Source of the DNA: Corynebacterium sphenisci DSM 44792
Lineage (GTDB): Bacteria > Actinomycetota > Actinomycetes > Mycobacteriales > Mycobacteriaceae
NCBI RefSeq assembly: GCF_001941505.1
Contig: NZ_CP009248.1
Span: 1,922,001-1,986,000 of the forward strand
Length of the DNA stretch: 64,000 bases
Reading direction: 5' to 3'
Numbering within the stretch: position 1 is the stretch's first letter; every line of letters starts with the position of its first letter. The notes below the pieces were generated by a model, which saw only the letters and a list, made by a program, of their open reading frames with translations, did not search any database and was not told the origin of the DNA. Both the position numbers and the translations under genes were made by a program. Positions 17,965-25,458 of the stretch are shown here, one piece after another.

Positions 17965-19077
17965 TCAGCGGCCCCCGCCGGACCGCCCGGCGGCGCCGCC
18001 GCGGCGGGCGCGCACCGCCGCGGCGAGCTCGCGCAGCAGCCCCTCGGTGACCTCCCAGCCCAGGCAGGCGTCGGTCACCGACTGCCCGTAGGTCAGCCCG
18101 GCCCCGCCGGGGGCGGCCGGCTGCGCCCCGGCGACCAGGAAGGACTCCATCATCACGCCGTCGACGCCGTCCTCCCCGGCGGCGATCCTCCCCGCCAGGG
18201 AGCGCACCACCTCGGCCTGCCGCACCTCGCATTTGCCGGAGTTGGCGTGCGAGGCATCCACCATCACCCGGGGCGGCCGGCCGGCGGCGGCCAGGCGCCG
18301 CCCGGCGGCGGCGACATCGGCGGCGGAGTGGTTCGGCCCCCCGCTGCCGCCGCGCAGGATCACGTGGCAGTTGGCGTTGCCGGCGGTCTGCACCACCGCC
18401 GCGGCGCCGTCGTCGTCCATCCCGAAGAACACGTGCGGATGCGCCGCCGAGGTCAGCGAATCCACCGCCACCTGCACATTGCCGTCGGTGCCGTTCTTGA
18501 AGCCGATCGGCATGGACAGCCCCGAGGCGAGCTGCCGGTGCACCTGGGATTCGGTGGTGCGGGCCCCGATCGCGCCCCAGGCCACCGCGTCGGCGATGTA
18601 CTGCGGGGAGTTCGGCTCGAGGAACTCGCAGCCCACCGGCAGGCCCTCGGCGAGCACGTCCACGAGCAGCCGGCGGGCCAGGTGCAGGCCCTCCACCACC
18701 CGGCAGGACCCGTCCATCCGGGGATCGTTGATGAGCCCCTTCCAGCCCACCGTGGTGCGCGGCTTCTCGAAGTAGACCCGCATCACCACCAGCAGGTCCC
18801 CGGCGAGCTCATCGGCCAGCGGGCGCAGCCGGCGGGCGTAGTCCAGGGCGGCGGCCGGGTCGTGCACGCTGCACGGGCCGACCACCACCAGCAGCCGGTC
18901 ATCCTCGCCGGCGAGGATCCCGGCGACCGCGCCGCGGGCGGCCTCCACCCGCTCCGCCAGCTGCTCCGGCAGCGGGATCTCCGCGCGCAGCGCGGTGGGC
19001 GCGGGCAGCTCGTGGAAGCCGATCACCCGCCGGTTGGAGGTCGATGCGGGGTTGGCCAGGGAGGTCGGGGGAGCCAT
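17965..19077 (-). CDS. aroF: 3-deoxy-7-phosphoheptulonate (DAHP) synthase, type I
   Basis: Class I (AroFGH-type) DAHP synthase, the entry step of the shikimate pathway from PEP and erythrose-4-phosphate. 370 residues. Metal ligands are visible in VVGPCSVHDP (Cys), VDASHANSGK (His), MMESFLVAG (Glu) and SVTDACLGW (Asp). The PEP-binding stretch is WGAIGARTTESQVHR. The upstream 260 bases contain a short Phe-Tyr-Phe leader peptide and an intrinsic terminator, so expression is controlled by ribosome-mediated attenuation; the same arrangement (aroR-aroF) has, as I recall, been reported in C. glutamicum. Neighbours uppS and mca agree with corynebacterial synteny. Confidence 0.96.
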   Translation of the reverse strand: MAPPTSLANPASTSNRRVIGFHELPAPTALRAEIPLPEQLAERVEAARGAVAGILAGEDDRLLVVVGPCSVHDPAAALDYARRLRPLADELAGDLLVVMRVYFEKPRTTVGWKGLINDPRMDGSCRVVEGLHLARRLLVDVLAEGLPVGCEFLEPNSPQYIADAVAWGAIGARTTESQVHRQLASGLSMPIGFKNGTDGNVQVAVDSLTSAAHPHVFFGMDDDGAAAVVQTAGNANCHVILRGGSGGPNHSAADVAAAGRRLAAAGRPPRVMVDASHANSGKCEVRQAEVVRSLAGRIAAGEDGVDGVMMESFLVAGAQPAAPGGAGLTYGQSVTDACLGWEVTEGLLRELAAAVRARRGGAAGRSGGGR

Positions 19078-19230
19078 CGGGCGACTGCCTTTCTGCGGGC
19101 GGCCGGGGCGTCCCCGGCCGGGTGCGGGCGCGCCCTGCGGGGCGCACCGCGCGGTGGACTGGTCTGCGTGGTCGACCGGCGCCGCCGCCCGGGGCCGGCC
19201 CACCGCGGGCGGCGGCGGCACCGGGGCAGC

Positions 19231-19264
19231 AAAAAAGGCAGCCCCCGCATGGGGTGGCTGCCTT
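19231..19264 (-). terminator. Intrinsic terminator in the aroF leader (attenuator)
   Basis: On the minus strand, stem AAGGCAGCC (19264-19256) pairs with GGCTGCCTT (19243-19235), with an additional CCC/GGG helix inside, followed by TTTTTT (19236-19231). This is the only textbook U-tract terminator in the window, and it lies upstream of, not downstream of, a gene: between leader peptide and aroF. Confidence 0.88.
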
Positions 19265-19314
19265 GGGCTCCGGTGCCGCGCGAACGCCGGCCTCAGGGGG
19301 TCACACCGGAGCCC
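19265..19314 (-). promoter_or_regulatory. Alternative helix of the aroF attenuator
   Basis: Perfect 11-base complement: arm A (19314-19304, inside codons 10-14 of the leader peptide) and arm B (19275-19265), which abuts the terminator stem. A ribosome stalled at the Phe-Tyr-Phe codons would cover arm A. Arm B can also pair with bases just downstream of the U-tract (GGCACCGG with CCGGTGCC), giving a structure that excludes the terminator. Confidence 0.65.
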
Positions 19315-19343
19315 CCGGGAAAATAGAACCGGATATCGCGCAT
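19293..19343 (-). CDS. aroF leader peptide MRDIRFYFPGGSGVTP
   Basis: A 16-codon frame starting at ATG 19343 and ending in TGA at 19295-19293, 22 bases before arm B of the attenuator. Codons 6-8 are Phe-Tyr-Phe, the end products sensed by DAHP synthase control. Its overlap with arm A and the downstream terminator fit a ribosome-mediated attenuator in which shortage of charged tRNA-Phe or tRNA-Tyr relieves termination. No good Shine-Dalgarno is visible, so it might be read from a leaderless or near-leaderless mRNA. Too short for statistical support by itself; the call rests on position and codon content. Confidence 0.8.
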   Translation of the reverse strand: MRDIRFYFPGGSGVTP

Positions 19344-19437
19344 GCCGGCGACATTAGCCCCGCCAGGCCCCCGAAGGCAAACCGACCCCCGCGGCGACCG
19401 CCGGTTCGGGGGTGCCGCGGGGGTGGGTTCGGCCGGG

Positions 19438-19878
19438 TCAGGGGCGGGGCCGGCCGTCCTCGCCCTCGGCCGCATCGCCGGGCCCGGCCCAGCGGTTGCC
19501 CCCGTCGGCGGGCTCCCCCGGCTCCCCCGGCTCCGCGGGCCCGGCCGCGCCGGGGGCCGGATCGGCGGGCCCGGCCCAGCGGTTGCCCCCGTCGTCCGGC
19601 TCCGCGGGGGCGGCGCCGGCGCCCTGGAACTCGCCGCGGGCCTCGGCGACCATCGCCTCGTCGATCGCCGCGATGTCGAAGGGGTCCATGCCGTGGCGCT
19701 CCGCGAAGGCGCGGCGGGTGCGGATCCGCTTCAGCCGGCGGGCCAGGTCCCAGCCGGCGATCAGCACCACCAGCAGCATGCCGATGATGACCAGCCACCC
19801 CACCGGGGAGGCCTTGCCGAAGTCCGCCCCGCGGGGGCCGACCGGGTTCTGGGCCAGGAAATCGATGATCTCGTACAT
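19438..19878 (-). CDS. Small single-span membrane protein downstream of mca
   Basis: A 146-residue protein starting MYEIIDFLAQNPVG, with one transmembrane helix (GWLVIIGMLLVVLIAGWDLA, about residues 25-45), then a basic cytoplasmic segment RRLKRIRTRRAF and a disordered Glu/Pro/Gly-rich tail. The tail contains DGGNRWAGP twice, encoded by an exact 28-base direct repeat. It begins 5 bases after the mca stop, so the pair is one operon. A small membrane protein sits next to mca in mycobacteria as well (Rv1083, from memory). Function unknown; partnership with Mca is conceivable only from the coupling. Confidence 0.8.
   Translation of the reverse strand: MYEIIDFLAQNPVGPRGADFGKASPVGWLVIIGMLLVVLIAGWDLARRLKRIRTRRAFAERHGMDPFDIAAIDEAMVAEARGEFQGAGAAPAEPDDGGNRWAGPADPAPGAAGPAEPGEPGEPADGGNRWAGPGDAAEGEDGRPRP
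19480..19594. repeat. Exact 28-base in-frame direct repeat
   Basis: The 28 bases at 19480-19507 recur exactly at 19567-19594, 87 bases (29 codons) apart, both encoding the reverse-strand peptide DGGNRWAGP. The repeat lies in the disordered tail of the membrane protein downstream of mca. Confidence 0.85.
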
Positions 19879-19883
19879 CTGCC

Positions 19884-20786
19884 TCACTCGTCCTCCGCGC
19901 CGGGGCCCTGCGCCCCGGCGGTCCACTCCGCGTCCGGCACCACGCCGGCGAAGAGATCGTCCTCCGGGAGCGTAGTCCGCACCCGGGTGCGCGCCAGCTC
20001 GAACTCCTCGGTGGGCCACACCTCCTTCTGGATCGGGGTGGGCACCGCGAAGAAGGGCCCGTCCGGGTCGATCTGGGTGGCGTGCGCGAGCAGCGCCCGA
20101 TCCCGGGCCTCGAAGTAGTCGGCGCACTCCACCCGGGTGGTCACCCGGCGCATCAGATCCTCGCCGCCGCGCCAGCGCTCCAGGGCCTCCCCCATCGGGC
20201 TGGGCTCGCCCCGGCGGCGGTAGTAGTCGTCGAGCACCTCCAGCCGGCGGCGGATGAACCCGTGCGTGTAGTACATCTTCTGCACCTGCCAGGGCTCGCC
20301 GAGCTCCGGATCCCCGGCGGCGGCCTCGTTCCAGGCCCGCATGGAGATGATGTGCGTCATGATGTGGTCCGGATGCGGGTAGCCGCCGTTCTCGTCGTAG
20401 GTGATGAGCACATGCGGCCGGAATTCGCGCACCACCCGCACCAGCGCCCGGGTGGCCACGTCCACCCGCTCCCGGGCGAAGCAGCCGGCGGGCAGCACCG
20501 GGGTGGGCTTGCCCTGGGGCAGCCCGGAGTCGACGAAGCCCAGCCAGCGGTGCCGCACGCCGAGCGCGGCCGCGGCGGCGGCCATCTCGCGCACCCGCAC
20601 GTTGACCAGGTCGGCGGCCACCTCCGGGCGGTCCACCTTGGGGTTGAGGATCGACCCGCGCTCCCCGCCGGTGCAGGTCACCACCAGCACCTCATGGCCC
20701 TCCGCGGCGTAGCGGGCCAGGGTGGCCGCCCCCTTGGAGGACTCGTCGTCGGGGTGCGCGTGCACCGCCAGCAAGCGGTATCCCAT
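19884..20786 (-). CDS. mca: Mycothiol S-conjugate amidase
   Basis: Zn-dependent amidase that cleaves mycothiol S-conjugates to release mercapturic acids for export; detoxification in actinobacteria. 300 residues, LmbE/PIG-L fold. The zinc site is seen in [15 protein letters not shown] (His11 and Asp14) and in [12 protein letters not shown] (His). The Mca-type C-terminus ([33 protein letters not shown]) separates it from the paralogous deacetylase MshB. The second of two adjacent ATGs (20786) is taken as start since AAGGAG is 5 bases upstream of it. The membrane protein gene follows directly. DUF4307 diverges on the other strand, as in M. tuberculosis. Confidence 0.95.
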   Translation of the reverse strand: MGYRLLAVHAHPDDESSKGAATLARYAAEGHEVLVVTCTGGERGSILNPKVDRPEVAADLVNVRVREMAAAAAALGVRHRWLGFVDSGLPQGKPTPVLPAGCFARERVDVATRALVRVVREFRPHVLITYDENGGYPHPDHIMTHIISMRAWNEAAAGDPELGEPWQVQKMYYTHGFIRRRLEVLDDYYRRRGEPSPMGEALERWRGGEDLMRRVTTRVECADYFEARDRALLAHATQIDPDGPFFAVPTPIQKEVWPTEEFELARTRVRTTLPEDDLFAGVVPDAEWTAGAQGPGAEDE

Positions 20787-20898
20787 CATCGCTCCTTCCA
20801 CGTGGATCGCCGACCAGTCTACGGCCCCCGGATCCGGGCCCCGCAGCCGCGTCCGGGCCGGATCCGGCGCCGCCGGCCGGGTCGGATAGGGTTGGGGC

Positions 20899-21342
20899 AT
20901 GTCTGAAGCCAGCACCCCGAACCCGGATCGCCCGCGCGGCCGCTACGGGGACCAGCGCCGGGTCCCCACCGGCAGGCTGATCGTGGTCGGCATCATCGGC
21001 CTGGTGGTGGTGTGCACCGCCTACATCTTCGTGCAGATGAACCGGGTGTCCACCCCGGACGTCACCGCCTCCGCCGCCGGCTGGGATCGGATGGAGGGCC
21101 GGGAGGACGACGTGTTCGTGTTCACCCTGGACGTCACCCGCGAGGAGCCGGCCCGGGACGCCTACTGCGTCATCTACGCCCTGGACTACGACATGAACGA
21201 GGTGGGCCGGCGCGATGTGCTGGTGCCCGGCGGCGAGGAGCGCACGGTGCGCATGGACGTGCCGGTGCGCACCCGCGCCAAGGCCGTGGCCGGGGACGTC
21301 TACGGCTGCTCCACGGAGCTGCCGGCGCTGCTGGACCGCTGA
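20899..21342 (+). CDS. DUF4307 family membrane protein
   Basis: A 147-residue protein with one N-terminal membrane anchor ([19 protein letters not shown], about residues 27-45) and an extracytoplasmic beta-rich domain containing two cysteines ([20 protein letters not shown] and VYGCSTELP) that may form a disulfide. The family is actinobacterial and of unknown function (Rv1081c is a member, from memory). A TAGGGT box (20887-20892) lies 6 bases before the ATG, so a leaderless mRNA is likely. Its conserved position between mca and greA is the main contextual clue. Confidence 0.88.
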   Translation: MSEASTPNPDRPRGRYGDQRRVPTGRLIVVGIIGLVVVCTAYIFVQMNRVSTPDVTASAAGWDRMEGREDDVFVFTLDVTREEPARDAYCVIYALDYDMNEVGRRDVLVPGGEERTVRMDVPVRTRAKAVAGDVYGCSTELPALLDR

Positions 21343-21370
21343 GCCGGGCGCGCCGCGGGGCGCGCCGGGT

Positions 21371-21398
21371 TTGCCCCGGGGCCCGGCGGTGCTATCCT
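21371..21398 (+). promoter_or_regulatory. Promoter of greA
   Basis: TTGCCC (21371-21376), a 16-base spacer and TATCCT (21393-21398), predicting a start near 21405, only about 5 bases before the hairpin/T-run at 21410-21432 and about 127 bases before the greA ATG. Confidence 0.6.
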
Positions 21399-21409
21399 GT
21401 CGACGTTCG

Positions 21410-21432
21410 ACGGCCCACCGCGGGCCGTTTTT
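21410..21432 (+). terminator. Early intrinsic terminator in the greA leader
   Basis: Stem ACGGCCC (21410-21416) / GGGCCGT (21422-21428), 5-base loop ACCGC, followed by TTTTT (21428-21432). It can end DUF4307 transcripts, but it also lies immediately after the predicted greA promoter, so it would produce a very short leader RNA or attenuate greA. Confidence 0.7.
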
Positions 21433-21531
21433 CGTATCCACACCACCGGTCCGGCCCAGCTGATGGGCCGGGCGGCCCCGGGAGCGCGTCCCGGGCGCCG
21501 TTCTACGCCGAAAACCCGCAGGAGGTCCCCC

Positions 21532-22038
21532 ATGGCCGATTCGAAGAACCCGTGGCTCACCCAGGAGTCCTACGACAAGCTCAAGGCGGAGCTGGAGGCG
21601 CTCTACGAGAACCGCCCCGTCATCGCCGCGGAGATCAACGAGCGGCGCGAGGAGGGCGATCTGAAGGAGAACGCCGGCTACGACGCCGCCCGCGAGCAGC
21701 AGGGCCAGGAGGAGGCGCGGATCCGCTACCTGGAGGATCTGCTGCAGCGCGCCACCGTCGGGGAGACCCCGCAGGAGTCCGGGGTGGCCCTGGTCGGCAC
21801 CGTGGTGCACGTCTACTACGACGATGACGAGGATGACGCGGAGACCTTCCTGATCGGCACCCGCGGGGCGGACTCCTCCAACCCGAACCTGGAGACCTAC
21901 TCCACCGACTCCCCGCTGGGCCAGGCGATCATCGGCGCCACCGAGGGCGAGACCCGCTCCTACAAGTCCCCCACCGGCGATGAGGTGCGGGTGACCCTGA
22001 TCAAGGCCGAGCCCTACGACCCGAACTTCGAGGACTAG
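21532..22038 (+). CDS. greA: Transcription elongation factor GreA
   Basis: GreA rescues backtracked RNA polymerase by stimulating transcript cleavage through its secondary channel. 168 residues: N-terminal coiled coil ([29 protein letters not shown] region) whose tip holds the acidic pair in [18 protein letters not shown], then the FKBP-like C-terminal domain ([14 protein letters not shown]). An insert-like [10 protein letters not shown] acidic stretch sits at the start of the C-terminal domain. ATG 21532 with GGAGG at 21521-21525. An intrinsic terminator sits in its leader. A strong bidirectional hairpin follows. Confidence 0.97.
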   Translation: MADSKNPWLTQESYDKLKAELEALYENRPVIAAEINERREEGDLKENAGYDAAREQQGQEEARIRYLEDLLQRATVGETPQESGVALVGTVVHVYYDDDEDDAETFLIGTRGADSSNPNLETYSTDSPLGQAIIGATEGETRSYKSPTGDEVRVTLIKAEPYDPNFED

Positions 22039-22127
22039 GCTCCAGCCCCCCCCCCGGGCCCCCGGACCGCGCGGCGCGCGGCCGGGGGCCCGGCGCATGC
22101 CCGCGGCCGCGGCCGGGGCCGGGATCG

Positions 22128-22169
22128 GCGAGGGGCCCCGCATCCGACACCGGATGCGGGGCCCCTCGC
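22128..22169. terminator. Bidirectional terminator between greA and the BI-1 gene
   Basis: Perfect 19-bp inverted repeat (22128-22146 / 22151-22169) with a 4-base loop ACAC between convergent genes. A run of ten C (22046-22055) lies between the greA stop and this hairpin. Confidence 0.75.
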
Positions 22170-22185
22170 GGCGGCGGGCGCCGCC

Positions 22186-23004
22186 CTAGTCGCGGAAGTA
22201 GCTGAGCAGCCGCAGGATCTCGACGTAGAGCCAGACCAGGGTCACGGCCAGGCCCAGGGCCACGCCCCAGGCGTAGTTCGCCGGGGCGCCGGCGCGCACC
22301 AGGCGGTCGGCCTGGTCGAAGTCCAGCAGGAAGCTGAACGCGGCGAGGCCGATGCACACCAGGGAGAACACGATGGCCAGCGGGCCGCCGTCGCGCAGCG
22401 GGCTGGACCCGGTGAACAGGGCCAGCAGCAGGTTGCCCACGGCGAGCACGAGCACGCCGATGAGGCCGGCGGTGAGCAGCCGGGTGAACTTCGGGGTGAC
22501 CCGGATGGCGCCGGTCTTGTAGACGAAGAGCATGCCCGCGAAAACGCCGATGGTGGCGATCACGGCCTGGGTGATGAGCGCGGCGGCGTCGCCGCCGCCG
22601 ACGGTGGCGCCGGCGAACATGAAGCTGATCCCGCCGACGAAGAGGCCCTCGAAGGCGGCGTAGGTCAGGGTCACCGCGGCGGAGCCGAACTTCCTGCCGA
22701 AGGTGGACACCAGCACCGCGATGAGCCCGCCGATCGCGCCGACCATGGCCAGCAGCGCGCCGAGGCCCGGATTGGCCGTGCTGATCGCGTAGGTGATCGC
22801 GGCGCCGGCGACGATGACGCCGAGGGTGATCCCGGTCTTGGCGACGACGTCGTCGACGGTCATCGCCCGCGCCGGGGCGCCCGGCGCCGCCGGGGCGGCC
22901 TCGACGTAGCCGTCGTAGGGGTTCGCCTGGCGGGTGGCGGCGGCCTGCCCGCCGGCCACGGTCCTGGTCAGCGAGCTGAAGGCTGGGTTGGAGCTCTGGC
23001 GCAC
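22186..23004 (-). CDS. Bax inhibitor-1/YccA family membrane protein
   Basis: A 272-residue integral membrane protein of the BI-1 (TMBIM/YccA) family. After a cytoplasmic N-terminus (SSNPAFSSLTRTVAGG, typical of the actinobacterial subgroup) there are seven hydrophobic helices. The C-terminus SFLLDFDQADRLVRAGAPANYAWGVALGLAVTLVWLYVEILRLL is characteristic, with conserved aspartates of the pH-sensing pair in LDFDQAD. The family leaks Ca2+ in some bacteria; the role here is unknown. GTG 23004 is chosen for the AGAGG site 5 bases upstream. A similar gene near greA is found in C. glutamicum, from memory. Confidence 0.92.
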   Translation of the reverse strand: MRQSSNPAFSSLTRTVAGGQAAATRQANPYDGYVEAAPAAPGAPARAMTVDDVVAKTGITLGVIVAGAAITYAISTANPGLGALLAMVGAIGGLIAVLVSTFGRKFGSAAVTLTYAAFEGLFVGGISFMFAGATVGGGDAAALITQAVIATIGVFAGMLFVYKTGAIRVTPKFTRLLTAGLIGVLVLAVGNLLLALFTGSSPLRDGGPLAIVFSLVCIGLAAFSFLLDFDQADRLVRAGAPANYAWGVALGLAVTLVWLYVEILRLLSYFRD

Positions 23005-23203
23005 GTGTACCTCTTCTTGGTCGGTTTGCGCGGTCCCGCGGGGGCGGGCCCGTATTTCGCCTGTCACCGGTGTCAACGATCCCGGCGCCCGCCTTGTTCC
23101 CGGGGACCGTGGTGAAGGACGCGCATATTCGCCCGCCCCGCCGCCGGAACGGCGATCGCCCCCGGTAACATCGACCCCGAGGAACGCGAGATGGGAGGCC
23201 GCC

Positions 23204-23536
23204 ATGGCCGGCGACTACGACCCGGACACCACCGGGGACTTCGACGAGACCACCCTGGACGGCGCCGAGGGCCTGGACGGCGACGTGATCAGCTCCGACG
23301 GGGAGAACTACGTGATGGACGCCCCGGATTCCTGGCGCGGCGCGGAGCCGCATGACACCCTCGACGCCCGGCTGGCCGAGGAGAAGCCGGACATCGACCC
23401 CGATGATGACCCGGACGTGGACCCGGAGGGCCGCTACGGCGACGTCGACGGCCACGAGGGGGATCCCGGGCTGCCCTTCGGCCGGCGCCGGGAGGACCCG
23501 GATCACAACCGCCGGCTGGGCTGGTCCGCGCGCTGA
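23204..23536 (+). CDS. DUF5709 family acidic protein
   Basis: A 110-residue very acidic protein (many Asp/Glu; DPDDDPDVDPEGRYGD) matching the actinobacterial DUF5709 pattern: SWRGAEPHDTLDARLAEEKPD in the middle and a C-terminal RRREDPDHNRRLG. No known fold or function. ATG 23204 follows GGGAGG at 23193-23198. A TAACAT box at 23166-23171 is a plausible -10. It is divergent from the BI-1 gene. Confidence 0.82.
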   Translation: MAGDYDPDTTGDFDETTLDGAEGLDGDVISSDGENYVMDAPDSWRGAEPHDTLDARLAEEKPDIDPDDDPDVDPEGRYGDVDGHEGDPGLPFGRRREDPDHNRRLGWSAR

Positions 23537-23627
23537 GCCGCCCCGCCGGCGGCGGCGGATCCGCCCGCGGTGGGTTATGTGGGCGAAAAGACATATCCCG
23601 CCGGGGGCGGGCACGTATCATCGCCGC

Positions 23628-25223
23628 ATGACCTCAGCGAGCACCACCACCGAGACCACCGACCGCGGCGCCGCGCCGCGCAACCCCCTCGCCGGGGGCG
23701 TCGCCGAGCGCCTGCTCGGCTTCGCCACCGTCGCCGACCGCACGGACACCCGCGAGATCCCGATGCCCTTCACCGGGGAGATCATCGCCGAGATCCCGGT
23801 GGGCACCGAGGCGGACGTGGAGGCCGCCTTCGCCACCGCCCGCCGCGCCCAGGCCTCCTGGGCGAAGGTGACCCCGAAGGCCCGCCGGGAGGTGCTGCAC
23901 CGCTTCCACGATCTGCTGCTCACCCACCAGGACCAGGTCCTGGACATCGTGCAGGCGGAGACCGGCAAATCCCGCTCCAGCGCCTTCGAGGAGCTGGTGC
24001 ACACCGCGATCACCGCCCGCTACTACGGCAACCAGGCCGCGGATCTGCTCGCCCCGAAGAGGGCCCATGGCGCGCTGCCGGTGATCAGCCGCACCACGGT
24101 GCACCACCACCCCAAGGGCGTGGTGGGCGTCATCGCGCCCTGGAACTACCCGCTGACCCTGGCGGTCTCCGACGCCATCGCCGCGCTCGCCGCGGGCAAC
24201 GCGATCGTGCTCAAGCCGGATTCGACCACCCCCTACTCGGCGCTCATCGCCGCGGACCTGCTCGCCCGCGCCGGTCTGCCGGAGGGCCTGTTCAACGTGG
24301 TGCCCGGGCCGGGCCGGGTGGTCGGCCAGGCCATCCTGGCGCGCGCCGACTACCTGATGTTCACCGGCTCCTCGGCCACCGGCCGCTCCCTGGCCGCCCA
24401 GGCCGGGGAGCGCCTGATCGGCTTCTCCGCGGAGCTCGGCGGCAAGAACGCCCTGGTCGTCGCGGAGGACGCCGATGTGGCGGCCGCCGCCGACGGCGCC
24501 CGGGTGGCCTGCTTCACCAACTCCGGGCACCTGTGCGTGTCCATCGAGCGGATCTACGTCGCCAACGCGGTGTGGGACGAGTTCCTCGCCGCCTTCGTGG
24601 ACCGGGCCAAGGCGATGACCCTGGGCGCCGGCTACGGCTGGGAGATCGACATGGGCTGCCTGCAGTCCCCGGAGCAGCTGGCCACCGCCGAGCGCTTCGT
24701 GGAGGACGCCCGCGCCGCCGGGGCCACCGTGCTCGCCGGCGGGCGCACCCGCCCGGATCTGGGGCCCACCTTCTACGAGCCGACCATCCTGGTGGACGTG
24801 CCGGAGGGCACCGAGGTGTGCACCGAGGAGGTCTTCGGCCCGGTGGTGGTCGTGGAGCGGGTCGCCGACGCCCGGGAGGGCATCCGGCGGGCCAACGACT
24901 CCCGCTACGGGCTCAACGCCTCCCTGTGGACCACCCCCCGCCGGGGCCGGGAGCTGGGCCCGCTGCTGGAGGCCGGCTCGGTCAACGTCAACGACGGCTT
25001 CGGCGCCACCTTCGCCTCCGTGGACGCCCCCATGGGCGGCTGGAAGGATTCCGGGGTGGGCCGCCGGCAGGGCGCCGAGGGGCTGCTGAAGTACACCGAG
25101 TCGCAGACCGTCACCGTGCAGCGGCTGTTCCCGGTGACCTTCCCCTTCCTCTCCCGGCGCAACTACTCGCGGGTGATGAGCCTGGCGCTGAACCTGGGCA
25201 AGAAGTTCCGCATCCTGCCCTAG
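23628..25223 (+). CDS. Succinate-semialdehyde dehydrogenase (NADP+), GabD2-like
   Basis: An aldehyde dehydrogenase of 531 residues, oxidising succinic semialdehyde to succinate, best fit to the actinobacterial GabD2 type. The cofactor region is VIAPWNYPLTLAVSDA, the nucleotide loop MFTGSSATGRSLAAQA, the catalytic glutamate in ELGGKNALVV and the catalytic cysteine in FTNSGHLCVSIERIYV. EVFGPVVVVERV is the usual C-terminal landmark. Another aldehyde could be the substrate. A TATCAT box (23616-23621) is 6 bases before the ATG, so the mRNA is probably leaderless. A TATGT/ACATA inverted pair lies just upstream (23576-23595). Confidence 0.9.
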   Translation: MTSASTTTETTDRGAAPRNPLAGGVAERLLGFATVADRTDTREIPMPFTGEIIAEIPVGTEADVEAAFATARRAQASWAKVTPKARREVLHRFHDLLLTHQDQVLDIVQAETGKSRSSAFEELVHTAITARYYGNQAADLLAPKRAHGALPVISRTTVHHHPKGVVGVIAPWNYPLTLAVSDAIAALAAGNAIVLKPDSTTPYSALIAADLLARAGLPEGLFNVVPGPGRVVGQAILARADYLMFTGSSATGRSLAAQAGERLIGFSAELGGKNALVVAEDADVAAAADGARVACFTNSGHLCVSIERIYVANAVWDEFLAAFVDRAKAMTLGAGYGWEIDMGCLQSPEQLATAERFVEDARAAGATVLAGGRTRPDLGPTFYEPTILVDVPEGTEVCTEEVFGPVVVVERVADAREGIRRANDSRYGLNASLWTTPRRGRELGPLLEAGSVNVNDGFGATFASVDAPMGGWKDSGVGRRQGAEGLLKYTESQTVTVQRLFPVTFPFLSRRNYSRVMSLALNLGKKFRILP

Positions 25224-25253
25224 CCGGCGCACCGCGCCGGGGCGGAACCGAAT

Positions 25254-25293
25254 AACCCCCGGTCGGCCGCAGCCGCGGCCGGCCGGGGGTTTC
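25254..25293 (+). terminator. Terminator after the SSADH gene
   Basis: Inverted repeat with 17-base arms (25254-25270 / 25275-25291), one G-T type mismatch, loop AGCC, ending in GGGGGTTTC. It lies 30 bases after the stop. Confidence 0.75.
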
Positions 25294-25344
25294 GGCGCGG
25301 GCGCCCGCCCCGGCGGGCGTGCGCGCGCCGGGGCGCGTGCCCGG

Positions 25345-25421
25345 TGGTGCCCCCGGTGGGGTTCGAACCCACACTGCACGGATTTTAAGTCCGCCGCCTC
25401 TGCCGATTGGGCTACGGGGGC
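25345..25421 (-). tRNA. tRNA-Leu(UAA), class I-like with short variable loop, CCA encoded
   Basis: Read on the minus strand, all arms fold: acceptor GCCCCCG/CGGGGGC, D-arm with GG in the loop, anticodon stem GCGGA/TCCGT around loop CTTAAAA (anticodon TAA), variable loop GCAGT of five bases, T-arm GTGGG-TTCGAAC-CCCAC, discriminator A, and genomic CCA (25347-25345). The anticodon reads UUA (Leu), yet the long variable arm expected of tRNA-Leu is missing; the total is 74 bases without CCA. A similar short tRNA-Leu is, as I recall, annotated near ppx2 in mycobacteria. Confidence 0.9.
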
Positions 25422-25458
25422 CGGGGCGCGACCGCGGGGCGCGGCCGCGCCGGCGGGG

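Noticed and set aside
22046..22055. Run of ten C after greA
   Set aside because: Lies between genes, so no phase-variable frame is affected; probably chance in GC-rich DNA or a sequencing-sensitive spot.
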